From: E44-bin32 sp034430595
Lineage (GTDB): Bacteria; Chloroflexota; Anaerolineae; Anaerolineales; E44-bin32
Reading direction: 5' to 3'
Assembly: GCA_034430595.1 (NCBI GenBank)
Contig: DAOUEL010000078.1
Coordinates: 1 to 64,000, forward strand
Length of the DNA: 64,000 bases
Shown: piece by piece, positions 51,736 through 60,137 of the stretch
Layout of the letters: the number at the start of each line of letters is the position of its first letter
Position numbering within the stretch: the stretch's first letter is position 1
The notes under the pieces: generated by a model
The model's input: the letters and a program-made list of their open reading frames with translations, nothing else
Database searches by the model: none
Told to the model about the DNA's origin: nothing
Program-made: the position numbers and the translations under genes

Positions 51736-54270
51736 ATGGCAGTCACCGACGCACTCGAACGGCTGCGCCTCGATCCGGGGTTGATGAGCAACATCACGGC
51801 CTGGGAGCGCATCCCGGCCCGACCGGCGAGCTATGCCGATTTTCCGCCCGCGCTCGACGCCCGGCTGGTTGACGCACTGCGCCAGGTGGGAGCCTCTCCG
51901 CTCTATACCCACCAGGCAGCGGCGGTCGAGGCCGCGTTAGCCGGCGAGAACGTCGTCGTTGTAACCGGCACCGCCTCCGGCAAGACGCTCTGCTACAACC
52001 TGCCTGTTCTGCAATCCATGCTTGACGAGCCCGAAGCCCGGGCGCTTTATATTTTCCCGACCAAGGCGCTGGCACAGGACCAGACCGCCGCGTTGGGGCA
52101 GTTCCTGGAGGTGCTGGGCGCCGCCGAGCGGCTGCCGGTGCGAACCTACGACGGGGATACGCCGCGCGCCGCCCGCGCCGATGTTCGCCAGGAAGCCCGC
52201 GTGCTCGTCACCAACCCCGATATGCTTCACACCGGCATCCTGCCGCACCACCCGCGCTGGGCGGACTTCCTTCAGAACCTGCGCTGGGTTGTGCTGGATG
52301 AGCTGCATGTCTACCGGGGAGTCTTCGGGTCCAATGTCGCTAACCTGGTGCGCCGGCTGCGCCGGTTATGCCGCTTCTACGGGGCCGAGCCGCGTTTCCT
52401 TCTGACCTCGGCCACGATTGCCAACCCAAGGGAACTGGCTGAAAAACTGATCGAAGATAACGTTGTGCTCATCCCGCAGGACTTGGATGGTTCGCCGCGC
52501 GCCGAGAAGCATGTCCTGGTTTACAACCCACCGCTGATCGAACCGGCGCTGGGAATCCGGCGCGCCTACACCCTGGAGACGACGCGCCTGGCCGAACTTT
52601 TCCTGCGAGAAGGAGTCCAGACGGCGGTCTTCGCCCGGGCGCGGATGACGACCGAGCTGCTGCTCGGCTACGTTCGCGATGCCTACCAACACGATGGTGG
52701 CGAATCGCAGGCGATTCGCGGCTACCGCGGCGGGTACCTGCCGCTTGAACGGCGCGAGATCGAACGCGGCTTGCGCGCCGGAGACGTACGTGGCGTGGTG
52801 GCGACCAATGCCCTGGAACTAGGAGTCGACATCGGTCAGCTGGGAGCAGCAGTCGTAGCCGGCTATCCCGGTACAATCGCCAGCCTTTGGCAGCAGATTG
52901 GCCGCGCCGGACGGCGGAGCGAGGTATCGGCCGCCATCCTGGTAGCGTCCGCCGCGCCGCTCGACCAGTTCATCGCCACCCATCCAGCCTACATGTTCCA
53001 GCGCTCACCTGAGATGGGCTTGATCAACCCCGACAACCTGGCAATCCTGCTGCGCCACCTGCGCTGTGCGGTATTCGAACTTCCTTTCGAGACGAACGAG
53101 AGCTTCGGGCGTTTCGGCTCGGTTGCTGAACTGCTTGATTTCATGGCTGAAGAGGGCGATCTGCACCCCAGCGGTGGAAGCTACCATTGGGTGGCCGATT
53201 CGTACCCGGCAGAAGGTGTATCGCTTCGTGCCAGCAGCGATGAAACCGTCGTCATACAGTCTTTGGAAGATGGCCGGCCGCGTGTTATCGGCGAGATCGA
53301 TTCGGCGACAGCACCTGTGCTGCTGCACGAAGGCGCAGTCTATATCCACGAAGGTCGTACGTTTATGGTGGAGCGGCTGGATTGGGAAAACGCGCTGGCT
53401 TCGGTGCAGCCGGCCGAGCTTGATTACTACACCGATGCGGCCGAGCGCGTTGAATTGGATGTCATCGAGGTCTATGACGCCCAGGAAAACACTCCTGCAC
53501 GCAAGGCGCATGGCTGGGTGCAGGTGACAGCCCAGGCAACTTCCTTTCGCAAGGTCAAGCGCTACACGCACGAGACTCTCGGCTACGGCCAGATCGACCT
53601 GCCGCCGCGCTCCTACGAGACCAGCGCCTACTGGCTCTGGCTCGATCCGGCCCTGGTCGAGCGGTTGGAGGCGGAAGGCGTGCTGCTGCCGCCCCAGGAT
53701 TACGGGCCGAGCTGGCCTGCGGCGCGCAAGGCGGCCCGGGCGCGCGACAGCTACCGCTGCCGACAATGCGGCGCCCCCCAGCGTGAAGAGCGCGAGCACG
53801 ATGTGCATCATGTGCGGCCGTTTCGTGAGTTTGGCTTTATTCCTGGCGAGAACCACAACGACCGCCTGGCAAACGACCTCGAGAACCTGATCACGCTCTG
53901 TCCCAGCTGCCACCACCGGGCGGAGGCCGCGCGCGGCAAGCGCAGCGCCCTGGGGGGCCTGGCCTATGCTCTCGGCAACATCGCCCCGCTTTTCCTTATG
54001 TGCGACCCGCGCGACCTGGGAGCTATTACCGAAGTGCGTGCTCCACAGACCCATGCTCCAACGATCACGCTCTACGATCGCATTCCGGAGGGGCTTGGCC
54101 TGGCCGAAAGATTGTACGAGCACCACGCCGAGCTGCTGACGGCGGCACTGGATCTGGTGCGTGACTGCCGCTGCCAGGAGGGCTGTCCGGCCTGCGTCGG
54201 GCCAACCGGACCGGGTGGGCCCGAGGTAAAGGTGGTTACCGAGCGGTTGCTGGAAGAATTACTGGGCTGA
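51736..54270 (+). CDS. MrfA/YprA-type DEAD/DEAH helicase with inserted HNH nuclease domain
   Basis: An 844-residue SF2 helicase. Motif I is GTASGKT (78-84), motif II DELH (188-191), motif III SAT (225-227), then ELGVDIG and QQIGRAGRR (386-394). Residues about 430-660 match the region after the helicase core in MrfA/YprA proteins. At about 662-735 an HNH domain is inserted: CRQCGAPQ, HDVHHVRPFREF, then NLITLCPSCHHRAE, with both zinc Cys pairs and the HH/N/H active-site residues. The C-terminus returns to the MrfA pattern with the cysteine cluster CRCQEGCPACVG (about 810-821). MrfA helps repair mitomycin-type DNA damage; the nuclease insertion suggests coupled unwinding and cutting. Confidence 0.85.
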   Translation: MAVTDALERLRLDPGLMSNITAWERIPARPASYADFPPALDARLVDALRQVGASPLYTHQAAAVEAALAGENVVVVTGTASGKTLCYNLPVLQSMLDEPEARALYIFPTKALAQDQTAALGQFLEVLGAAERLPVRTYDGDTPRAARADVRQEARVLVTNPDMLHTGILPHHPRWADFLQNLRWVVLDELHVYRGVFGSNVANLVRRLRRLCRFYGAEPRFLLTSATIANPRELAEKLIEDNVVLIPQDLDGSPRAEKHVLVYNPPLIEPALGIRRAYTLETTRLAELFLREGVQTAVFARARMTTELLLGYVRDAYQHDGGESQAIRGYRGGYLPLERREIERGLRAGDVRGVVATNALELGVDIGQLGAAVVAGYPGTIASLWQQIGRAGRRSEVSAAILVASAAPLDQFIATHPAYMFQRSPEMGLINPDNLAILLRHLRCAVFELPFETNESFGRFGSVAELLDFMAEEGDLHPSGGSYHWVADSYPAEGVSLRASSDETVVIQSLEDGRPRVIGEIDSATAPVLLHEGAVYIHEGRTFMVERLDWENALASVQPAELDYYTDAAERVELDVIEVYDAQENTPARKAHGWVQVTAQATSFRKVKRYTHETLGYGQIDLPPRSYETSAYWLWLDPALVERLEAEGVLLPPQDYGPSWPAARKAARARDSYRCRQCGAPQREEREHDVHHVRPFREFGFIPGENHNDRLANDLENLITLCPSCHHRAEAARGKRSALGGLAYALGNIAPLFLMCDPRDLGAITEVRAPQTHAPTITLYDRIPEGLGLAERLYEHHAELLTAALDLVRDCRCQEGCPACVGPTGPGGPEVKVVTERLLEELLG

Positions 54271-54326
54271 GCGGACCGACATGCAGGTCGACCCCTTCGA
54301 AGAATCTTTTCGCAACGGTGACACGC

Positions 54327-54354
54327 GTAGGGGCGCACGGCCGTGCGCCCCTAC
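54327..54354. repeat. GTAGGGGC-family palindrome, copy 4
   Basis: A perfect 28-base palindrome: GTAGGGGCGCACGG (54327-54340) followed directly by its reverse complement. It lies between the convergent genes ending at 54270 and 54381, with no T-run. Confidence 0.85.
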
Positions 54355-54380
54355 AATTGGTTGTCCGGAGGAGCGCAGGC

Positions 54381-54551
54381 TTAGAAACCCTTGACGGCGT
54401 TCCCCAGGAATAGCAGGATGTAACCGATGAGGACTAGGAGGAATGCATTGCTGCTCAGGAAGGGAAGATCGACGAAGTAGCCGATCAAACCCGTCGCGGC
54501 GAAGGGCACAGACAGGTAGAACACGACTCGCTTGGGTGGTGTTAATCGCAT
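54381..54551 (-). CDS. small two-helix membrane protein, 56 residues
   Basis: A short gene, ATG 54551 to TAA 54383-54381, with a good ribosome-binding site (AAAGGAGAAATC). The sequence begins MRLTPPKRVVFYLSV, has one hydrophobic segment at about 10-28 (ending GLIGYF) and a second at about 37-51 (FLLVLIGYILLFLG), and ends NAVKGF. It looks like a genuine short membrane protein; function unknown. It points toward palindrome copy 4. Confidence 0.68.
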   Translation of the reverse strand: MRLTPPKRVVFYLSVPFAATGLIGYFVDLPFLSSNAFLLVLIGYILLFLGNAVKGF

Positions 54552-54681
54552 GATTTCTCCTTTGGCATAATGTCGTTCACGGATCGGGATGGATCCTGAC
54601 GAATATAGGTATTCAGGTTGAAGTTACCAGAAGGGCAGGCTGAAAGTCCATCTCGGTTGAACCCGATAAGCCAGAGCGCAT

Positions 54682-54707
54682 ACCGCCTGTCGTGAAAGAC
54701 AGGCGGT
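54682..54707. terminator. hairpin between the 56-residue gene and the beta-helix genes
   Basis: ACCGCCTGTC (54682-54691), loop GTGAAA, GACAGGCGGT (54698-54707), then TTGTTGG on the plus strand. It could end the minus-strand beta-helix operon (stop at 54759) or a small plus-strand RNA from the 54560-54680 region; neither is proven. Confidence 0.5.
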
Positions 54708-54758
54708 TTGTTGGTAAAGCAGTCCTAGGGTTCAGATCAGAAGCGAGATTGTGCCCTT

Positions 54759-56426
54759 TTATGGAGTGCAGCTGACGCCGGGTTGGTCGCCGGCCTTGCA
54801 GGCGCGCGGCACACAGATCAGGTTATTGTTCGGGTCGAAGACTAGGCAGCCGACCGTGTTCGATGGAATGGGTGTGGCGGTAGGCAGGGGTGGAATGGCG
54901 AAGACCTTCAGGCTGGAGGGATCAAGCGTTTCGGGTTCCTCCACATCGACCCGGTTCACCCAGCAGTTCACGCCCGCCAGGCGCGGGTCATCGACCACCA
55001 GCCAGTCATCAAGTGCGCCGATGCCCTGAACAGCGGCCGTGCTGCCCTGCAGCAGTGAGCCGACCACGGGGTAGGGAGTACCCGGACCGGCGTAGCAGAG
55101 CGTATCCTTGACGACCGTCACTTGGGGCAAATTCATCGCGGGAGTCACAGTGATGCCGGCGCCTGGAGCGCTCAGCGCAACAGGCTCGGATGCCAGTGCT
55201 GGATCCAGCTCGTACGCGCCTACGTCGCAGCTCGCACCCAGCGGCCGTTCGACTCCCCGTTGATCTTCGGGGAGGCAGTTGGTCAGCGCGGCGTCCACCG
55301 CCGGGCTGCCGGGCAGCAGAGCGTGGGTTTCGGTCGGCCCGCCGTTGTCAGCCAGTGGCCCAAGCAGCGGATCGCTTTCCGTGAAGTTGCGGCAGTCCTC
55401 GGAAAGGTTGACGCCTGACACATGCAGTGAGGCGACGGGGCTCCAGAAACAGTTGTAACCGTTGCCGGAGATGATTGTGTTCTCGATATCAATACGACCG
55501 CCACTGATGACGACTCCGGTCCCGGGGTTGGCTGCAACAGTCACGTTGCGCAGGGTCACTTCCCCGTCCTGGCTGCTGATTCCGAAGTCGTGGTTGGAGC
55601 TGACCGTGGCGTTGACCAGGATGAGTTCGCCGCTGTTGGTGATCCCTCGCTGTGGACTGTGGCTGATTGTGCTGCGGATGAGCTCGAGATGACCCGCGTT
55701 GGTAATAGTGGTCATCGGCAGATCTCCACCGACTGGCAAAGGTTCGAGCAGGTTGCGGTCGATGGTCGTGTCTTCGACGATCATAGTACCCGTGTTTCCG
55801 AATGCGCGACCATCGTTCTCGATCAGGCGGCTTTCCCTGATCGTCACCATTCCCCCTTCGTTGTAAATCGCTTCAACTATCGATCCAGTGATCGTCGCCT
55901 GCTCCAGGGTCGCCTCGCCACCGGGCAGAACATATATTCCTGTACCGCAGTTGCGCAGCGTTACCCGTTCTGTTAGGACAGATCCACCATCTGCGACCGA
56001 AATGCAAGGTGGATTTTCCGTTATGCCGGAAAAGAGTGTGATTGACAGATCGCTTACGACGACATTGCTGTTGATTCGCAGAGCCGCTGGATAGCCCCAT
56101 TCCAGCGCGGTTGTCGCTTCGCCCATCCCGACAATCGCCACGCGCTTGTCGATCTGAGCCTCGAGCGTGCTGACCGTCCCGGCGGCGACGTGAATTACGT
56201 CGCCATCGTCGGCTAAATCGACCGCACCGCTAACTGTCAGGCAAGCATGCCCCCAGGACAGACAGTCGTTCTCATCATCCCCATCTGGCGCGACGTAGAA
56301 CGAACGGAAGGCACCCCCGACGATCTCACGAGCTGTGTCGACCGGACCGCAAGCCAGGCCAGCGAGCAGAAGCGTCATCAAAGGCAGGAGCAACGCTTTG
56401 TATTGCATGGTTTGTTTATCCATCAT
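54759..56426 (-). CDS. beta-helix lipoprotein with SH3-like C-terminus
   Basis: A 555-residue protein (start ATG 56426, or the following ATG 56423). The signal ends in a lipobox (LLAGLAC). FYVAPDGDDENDCLSWGHAC opens the domain, then about 330 residues of right-handed beta-helix repeats. The DPLLGPLADNGGPTETHALL and DVGAYEL block of choice-of-anchor proteins follows. The last ~115 residues (DTLCYAGPGTPYPVVGSLLQ, then GVNCWVNRVDV) form an SH3-like module shared almost unchanged with the next gene upstream. A surface protein of unknown ligand, 12 bases after its neighbour's stop. Confidence 0.78.
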   Translation of the reverse strand: MMDKQTMQYKALLLPLMTLLLAGLACGPVDTAREIVGGAFRSFYVAPDGDDENDCLSWGHACLTVSGAVDLADDGDVIHVAAGTVSTLEAQIDKRVAIVGMGEATTALEWGYPAALRINSNVVVSDLSITLFSGITENPPCISVADGGSVLTERVTLRNCGTGIYVLPGGEATLEQATITGSIVEAIYNEGGMVTIRESRLIENDGRAFGNTGTMIVEDTTIDRNLLEPLPVGGDLPMTTITNAGHLELIRSTISHSPQRGITNSGELILVNATVSSNHDFGISSQDGEVTLRNVTVAANPGTGVVISGGRIDIENTIISGNGYNCFWSPVASLHVSGVNLSEDCRNFTESDPLLGPLADNGGPTETHALLPGSPAVDAALTNCLPEDQRGVERPLGASCDVGAYELDPALASEPVALSAPGAGITVTPAMNLPQVTVVKDTLCYAGPGTPYPVVGSLLQGSTAAVQGIGALDDWLVVDDPRLAGVNCWVNRVDVEEPETLDPSSLKVFAIPPLPTATPIPSNTVGCLVFDPNNNLICVPRACKAGDQPGVSCTP

Positions 56427-56438
56427 GTTGGCCTCGTT

Positions 56439-58619
56439 TCAGGGCGTACATGTTCCGCCGGGCTTCTCCTGTCCGGTACAGACATGCGGCTCGCAAAACG
56501 TATCGTTGGGATCATTCGTTGAGTAGTCGAATACCAGGCAGCCGACGGCCTTCTCGGGCGCGGACGTCGGCGTGGGCAGGGGCGGGACGGCGAAGACCTT
56601 CAGGCTGGATCGGTCGAAGGCTTCCGGTTCGTCCACGTCGCCCCGGTTCACCCAGCAGTTGACGCTGGGCAGGCGCGGGTCGTCGATCACCAGCCAGTCG
56701 TCGAGCGCACCGATGCCCCGCACCAGCGCCGAGCTGCCCTGCAGCAGCGATCCCACGACTGGGTAAGGAGCGCCCGGTCCGGCGAAACAGAGCGTGTCGC
56801 GCTCGATGATGACTTCGGGCAGTTCGCCAGACAGGGGAACTGCGGCAGAATCGTCCTCTAGCTCGAAAGCGCCGATATCACAGGCAGTTCCCTGCGGACG
56901 GAGAACTCCACGCTGATCGATTGCAAGGCAGTCGATACCCGCTGCATCGAGCGCTGGGCTGCCGGGAAGCAGAGCATGCGTCCAGGTGGGTCCACCATTA
57001 TCGGCTAACGTTCCCAGCAAAACATCCCCGCCAAGCCTGGCGAGGTCAAGGTCACCCAATAATAAATCCATGCATGCGGCGGGAGATTCGAACAGGTTGA
57101 GGCCTTCAGAGATTACCCGGAATACGCAGTTGCTCTCGCTGTTTCCAACCAGGATGGACGAGCGCACATGAATTGTCGGTGGACCACCCCATCCGATGGC
57201 ATTGCCGAGGGTCCCGGTTAAGGTAATGTGCGTCAGTTGCATTTCACCATTGAAGACAAAGAGCGCACTCCCCGCGTGGTCCACTGTTTCGTTGCCGCTG
57301 ATCGTGCTGTTTTCCAGGACAGTGAGCGCATCTTCGGCATAAATGACAGCCCCGTCGGCGATAGGGGAGGTTCCTTCAGCCCTGTTGTGATCGAAAGTGT
57401 CAGCCTCGAATCTTGCGGTAGCTCTGTTGTAGATCGCACCACCAACAGAGGCCTGGTTGCCTGAGAAAGTGGTGCCTACAACCGAGAGATTACCGAGGTT
57501 GTAGATGGCGCCTCCATAACGCGCCCTACCGTTCAGAAAATCTGAGTCATGGACGCGCAGGTCGACCCCGGCGGTGCTGAAAATCTGCCCGCCGTCGAGG
57601 CTGGTTTGGTTCTGGTCGAAGAGTGTTGATTGGATCTGGACCGGCGTGGCTGGGCCGACCCCGCCTGGCTGGATTGCAATCCCGCCCCCGGAAGGCGCCT
57701 GGTTCCCTACCAACCGAGATGCTTCTATTTCAAAGCCAGCGCTCGTCGTCGCAATAGCACCGCCCAGGGTCGTGGCACTGTTACCCTCGATGCGACTGCG
57801 GCGCACACTAAGCAGGCCGTCGTTGTAGAGACCGCCGCCAAGCCCGCTGGAGGTGTTGTCCTGGAGGGTGGCGTCCTCGATCACGGAGAGTGTGCTGGAT
57901 TGGTTAAAAAGGCCTCCGCCGCTGTAACCTTCCAACGAGCGGTTCTGCTCCAGAACGCTGTTGTCGTACAGGTGGAGCGAAGCGCCGGTGCTGATGAAGA
58001 TCCCACCGCCGTCGCCATTGGCGGTGTTGCTGGCAATCGTCGAACGGCGGATATCGAGCGCGCCGGAGGTGGCATAGATGCCGCCCCCGCTGCGGGAGGA
58101 GGTGTTGGACCGCACCTCGGTATCCAGCAGGAAAAGCTCGCCTTGGATGTCGAAAATTCCCGCCCCGGGGCCACCGGAGCCATTGCGGATGGTCAGGTTC
58201 GAAAGCCTCGCCTCATCCGAGGCGTGCAGCAGGCTGATACTGATGACCCGATCGATTCCGCTGCCATCGATGACCGGGTTGCTAAGGCCTTCAATAATGA
58301 CGGCATCGCGAATATTCAAGTCGCCGCGCGCTGAATCCGCTTCATTCTGACCCTCGATCGTGAGGTAATACGTTCCGTTCGGAATACGGATCGTCTGGGT
58401 TCCTTCGCAGTCGTTCGAAGTGATGACCGCCTCCCGCAGGGAGCAATCATCCTCCGTGCAGATGCCGTCGTTGGTATCCTCGAACTTGTTTACGATCAAG
58501 AGATCCTGCTCGCAGACGGCTGTGAGAGCGTTGGTGAAGGGCTCGAGCAGCCCGCAGCCGCACAGCACAAGCGCTGCCAGGGTTAGTGAGGCAGACGAAC
58601 GTAAGCTTTTGCTTTGCAT
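56439..58619 (-). CDS. CSLREA beta-helix lipoprotein with SH3-like C-terminus
   Basis: A 726-residue protein, ATG 58619 behind TTGGAGGTGGG. The lipobox is LVLCGC. The CSLREA motif DDCSLREAVITSNDC follows near residue 58. About 450 residues of beta-helix repeats rich in SGGG and NSAT turns come next, then the ADNGGPTWTHALLPGSPALD block. The C-terminal ~115 residues match those of the neighbouring lipoprotein (CFAGPGAPYPVVGSLLQGSS, then SVNCWVNRGDVDEPE). The pair looks like a tandem duplication with replaced N-terminal parts. Likely surface-exposed; no catalytic residues are recognised. Confidence 0.8.
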   Translation of the reverse strand: MQSKSLRSSASLTLAALVLCGCGLLEPFTNALTAVCEQDLLIVNKFEDTNDGICTEDDCSLREAVITSNDCEGTQTIRIPNGTYYLTIEGQNEADSARGDLNIRDAVIIEGLSNPVIDGSGIDRVISISLLHASDEARLSNLTIRNGSGGPGAGIFDIQGELFLLDTEVRSNTSSRSGGGIYATSGALDIRRSTIASNTANGDGGGIFISTGASLHLYDNSVLEQNRSLEGYSGGGLFNQSSTLSVIEDATLQDNTSSGLGGGLYNDGLLSVRRSRIEGNSATTLGGAIATTSAGFEIEASRLVGNQAPSGGGIAIQPGGVGPATPVQIQSTLFDQNQTSLDGGQIFSTAGVDLRVHDSDFLNGRARYGGAIYNLGNLSVVGTTFSGNQASVGGAIYNRATARFEADTFDHNRAEGTSPIADGAVIYAEDALTVLENSTISGNETVDHAGSALFVFNGEMQLTHITLTGTLGNAIGWGGPPTIHVRSSILVGNSESNCVFRVISEGLNLFESPAACMDLLLGDLDLARLGGDVLLGTLADNGGPTWTHALLPGSPALDAAGIDCLAIDQRGVLRPQGTACDIGAFELEDDSAAVPLSGELPEVIIERDTLCFAGPGAPYPVVGSLLQGSSALVRGIGALDDWLVIDDPRLPSVNCWVNRGDVDEPEAFDRSSLKVFAVPPLPTPTSAPEKAVGCLVFDYSTNDPNDTFCEPHVCTGQEKPGGTCTP

Positions 58620-58881
58620 GACCCACCTCCAAGGGCTCAGATTTCACCTTTACCGTTGGGACGAGGACGTGACGTCGGGTTAGATGCCCTTCATCTGGTC
58701 ATGTATGAAACGCCATCAAGTTATAAATAGTGACAAAGTAGAGGTAATTTGTAGATTATAAACCCTTGTGACGATTTCGGGAGGGTGAGCTTGATTCAAA
58801 GGCAAGGGATTATGACGGGAATTCGGACATTGCAGAGGAGCTTATCCAGGTGAGAAAAGCGATGGGGGTGACTGCCGACGG
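58620..58881. other. upstream region of the beta-helix operon
   Basis: No gene found. The middle is AT rich. On the minus strand TATAAT at 58760-58755 is a possible -10 box, which would give a leader of about 130 bases. No riboswitch or small RNA was recognised. Confidence 0.35.
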
Positions 58882-58912
58882 AAAAAGCAGGGCGCCGAAA
58901 CCGGCGCCCTGC
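58882..58912 (-). terminator. intrinsic terminator of the focA-Lrp pair
   Basis: GCAGGGCGCC and GGCGCCCTGC (58887-58896 with 58903-58912) form a perfect ten-pair stem. On the minus strand TTTTTC follows directly, 30 bases after the Lrp-domain gene stop. Confidence 0.85.
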
Positions 58913-58942
58913 GGTAGCTCAGCGGGTTCATGTTCTCCCGTC

Positions 58943-59173
58943 TCAGCTCTCGACCGCCAGGCAGGTGAGCGTTTCGACCACGCCCGGGATGGGTTGAATG
59001 CCGGAGGTGAGGATTTTGCCCACGCCGCTGACATCCTCCCCTTCGACAACCGCGATCGCGTCATATGGCCCGAAGGTCATGTGAGCTTCCAGCACGCCCG
59101 CCACTCTTTTGAGGTGCTGAACGACGCTCTCGATCTCGCCGGTGCGAATTTCAATCAGAATGTAGGCTTTCAT
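58943..59173 (-). CDS. stand-alone Lrp/AsnC effector-binding domain protein
   Basis: A 76-residue protein. MKAYILIEIRTGEIESVVQH, FGPYDAIAVVEGED and IPGVVETLTCLAVE match the RAM (Lrp/AsnC ligand-binding) fold, with no DNA-binding helix-turn-helix. Such stand-alone domains form oligomers and bind amino acids. It follows focA by 22 bases and shares its terminator, so it may sense a metabolite for that channel or modulate a full-length Lrp protein. Function beyond the fold is inferred. Confidence 0.82.
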   Translation of the reverse strand: MKAYILIEIRTGEIESVVQHLKRVAGVLEAHMTFGPYDAIAVVEGEDVSGVGKILTSGIQPIPGVVETLTCLAVES

Positions 59174-59195
59174 CAGGTAGTAACCTCCTCGGGTG

Positions 59196-60038
59196 TCAGG
59201 TTTCGCTGTGCCGGAGAAAAACGGACCAGTAGACGGCGGCGACGAAGACCGAACCGCCGATGATGTTGCCCAGCGTGACCGGGATCAAGTTCGCGACGAT
59301 GAAATTCCCCCAGGTTAGCGAGGTCAAATCGAGTCCCGTCGCCAGGGCAAAGGCTGGGTCGAAAGCCTTGATCAGCAGCCCGGTCGGGACGAAGTACATG
59401 TTCGCCACACTGTGTTCGAACCCGGCCGCGACGAAGGCCGCGATCGGAAAGATGATCGCCGCAATCTTGTCGATCGTGCTGCGAGCGCTGAACGTCAGCC
59501 ATACCGCAAGGCAGACCAGGATGTTGCACAGCATGCCGAGCGCCAGGGCTTGCAGCCACTCGAGATGGACTTTTCCGTTGGCAATCGCCAGTGCGCTGGC
59601 TCCGACTGCGCCGCCGCCAAAGGTGTACTGCTTGCTCAAGATGAGCATCACCGCCGTGCCGACCGAGCCAACGAAATTACCGGCATAGACGATGATCCAA
59701 TTGCGTAACAGAGAGCGCGTGGATACCTTGCGGCTTGCCCAGGCCATGACGATCAGGTTGTTACCTGTGAAAAGCTCCGCTCCGCCGATCACGACCAGGA
59801 TCAGGCCGAGGCAGAACACGAGTCCGACAAGCAATTTGGCGACACCGTAAGGAAGTGAATTTGTACCGGCTGAGACCGTGGTGGCGAAAATTGCTCCCAG
59901 CGCGATGAACGCCCCGGCCAGCACGGCCAGGACGAAGGTGCGCAGAGCGGGCGCTTCAGCTTTGCTGACGCCAATGTACTCCGCCCGGATGGCCATTTCA
60001 GGCGGGAGCAGGGCGTCAATCCGTATCTCATTTGCCAT
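59196..60038 (-). CDS. formate/nitrite channel (FocA/NirC family)
   Basis: A 280-residue protein with six helices, ATG 60038 after AAAGGATCC. Family motifs are LVVIGGAELFTGNNLIVMAW, NFVGSVGTAVML and GFEHSVANMYFVPTGLL (the conserved central His). It forms a pentameric channel for formate, nitrite or a similar anion. Which one cannot be decided. A perfect palindrome 25 bases upstream is a likely operator. Confidence 0.92.
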   Translation of the reverse strand: MANEIRIDALLPPEMAIRAEYIGVSKAEAPALRTFVLAVLAGAFIALGAIFATTVSAGTNSLPYGVAKLLVGLVFCLGLILVVIGGAELFTGNNLIVMAWASRKVSTRSLLRNWIIVYAGNFVGSVGTAVMLILSKQYTFGGGAVGASALAIANGKVHLEWLQALALGMLCNILVCLAVWLTFSARSTIDKIAAIIFPIAAFVAAGFEHSVANMYFVPTGLLIKAFDPAFALATGLDLTSLTWGNFIVANLIPVTLGNIIGGSVFVAAVYWSVFLRHSET

Positions 60039-60062
60039 AGGGATCCTTTCTTTTTAGTTACG

Positions 60063-60077
60063 AATTGTCTGACAATT
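60063..60077 (-). promoter_or_regulatory. palindromic operator upstream of the formate/nitrite channel
   Basis: AATTGTC (60063-60069), one base, GACAATT (60071-60077): a perfect inverted repeat, 25 bases before ATG 60038. On the minus strand it includes TTGTCA and GACAAT, which could act as promoter hexamers of an overlapping start. Confidence 0.5.
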
Positions 60078-60137
60078 GAAGGGTATCGCGCTCTACCCGA
60101 GGGGGCAAGGGACGAACATCACTTGTGAAATCTGTAA

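Noticed and set aside
53005..54126. A 373-codon open frame on the minus strand
   Set aside because: It is antisense to the helicase/HNH gene, whose motifs are intact on the plus strand; no ribosome-binding site or domain is seen.
18814..54354. The GTAGGGGC palindromes as a CRISPR array
   Set aside because: The four copies are tens of kilobases apart, palindromic throughout, without regular spacers or cas genes.
58911..58930. GGTAGCTCAGCGGG, which resembles a tRNA D-arm
   Set aside because: No acceptor stem, anticodon arm or T-arm can be folded around it; it is the spacer between a stop codon and an intrinsic terminator.
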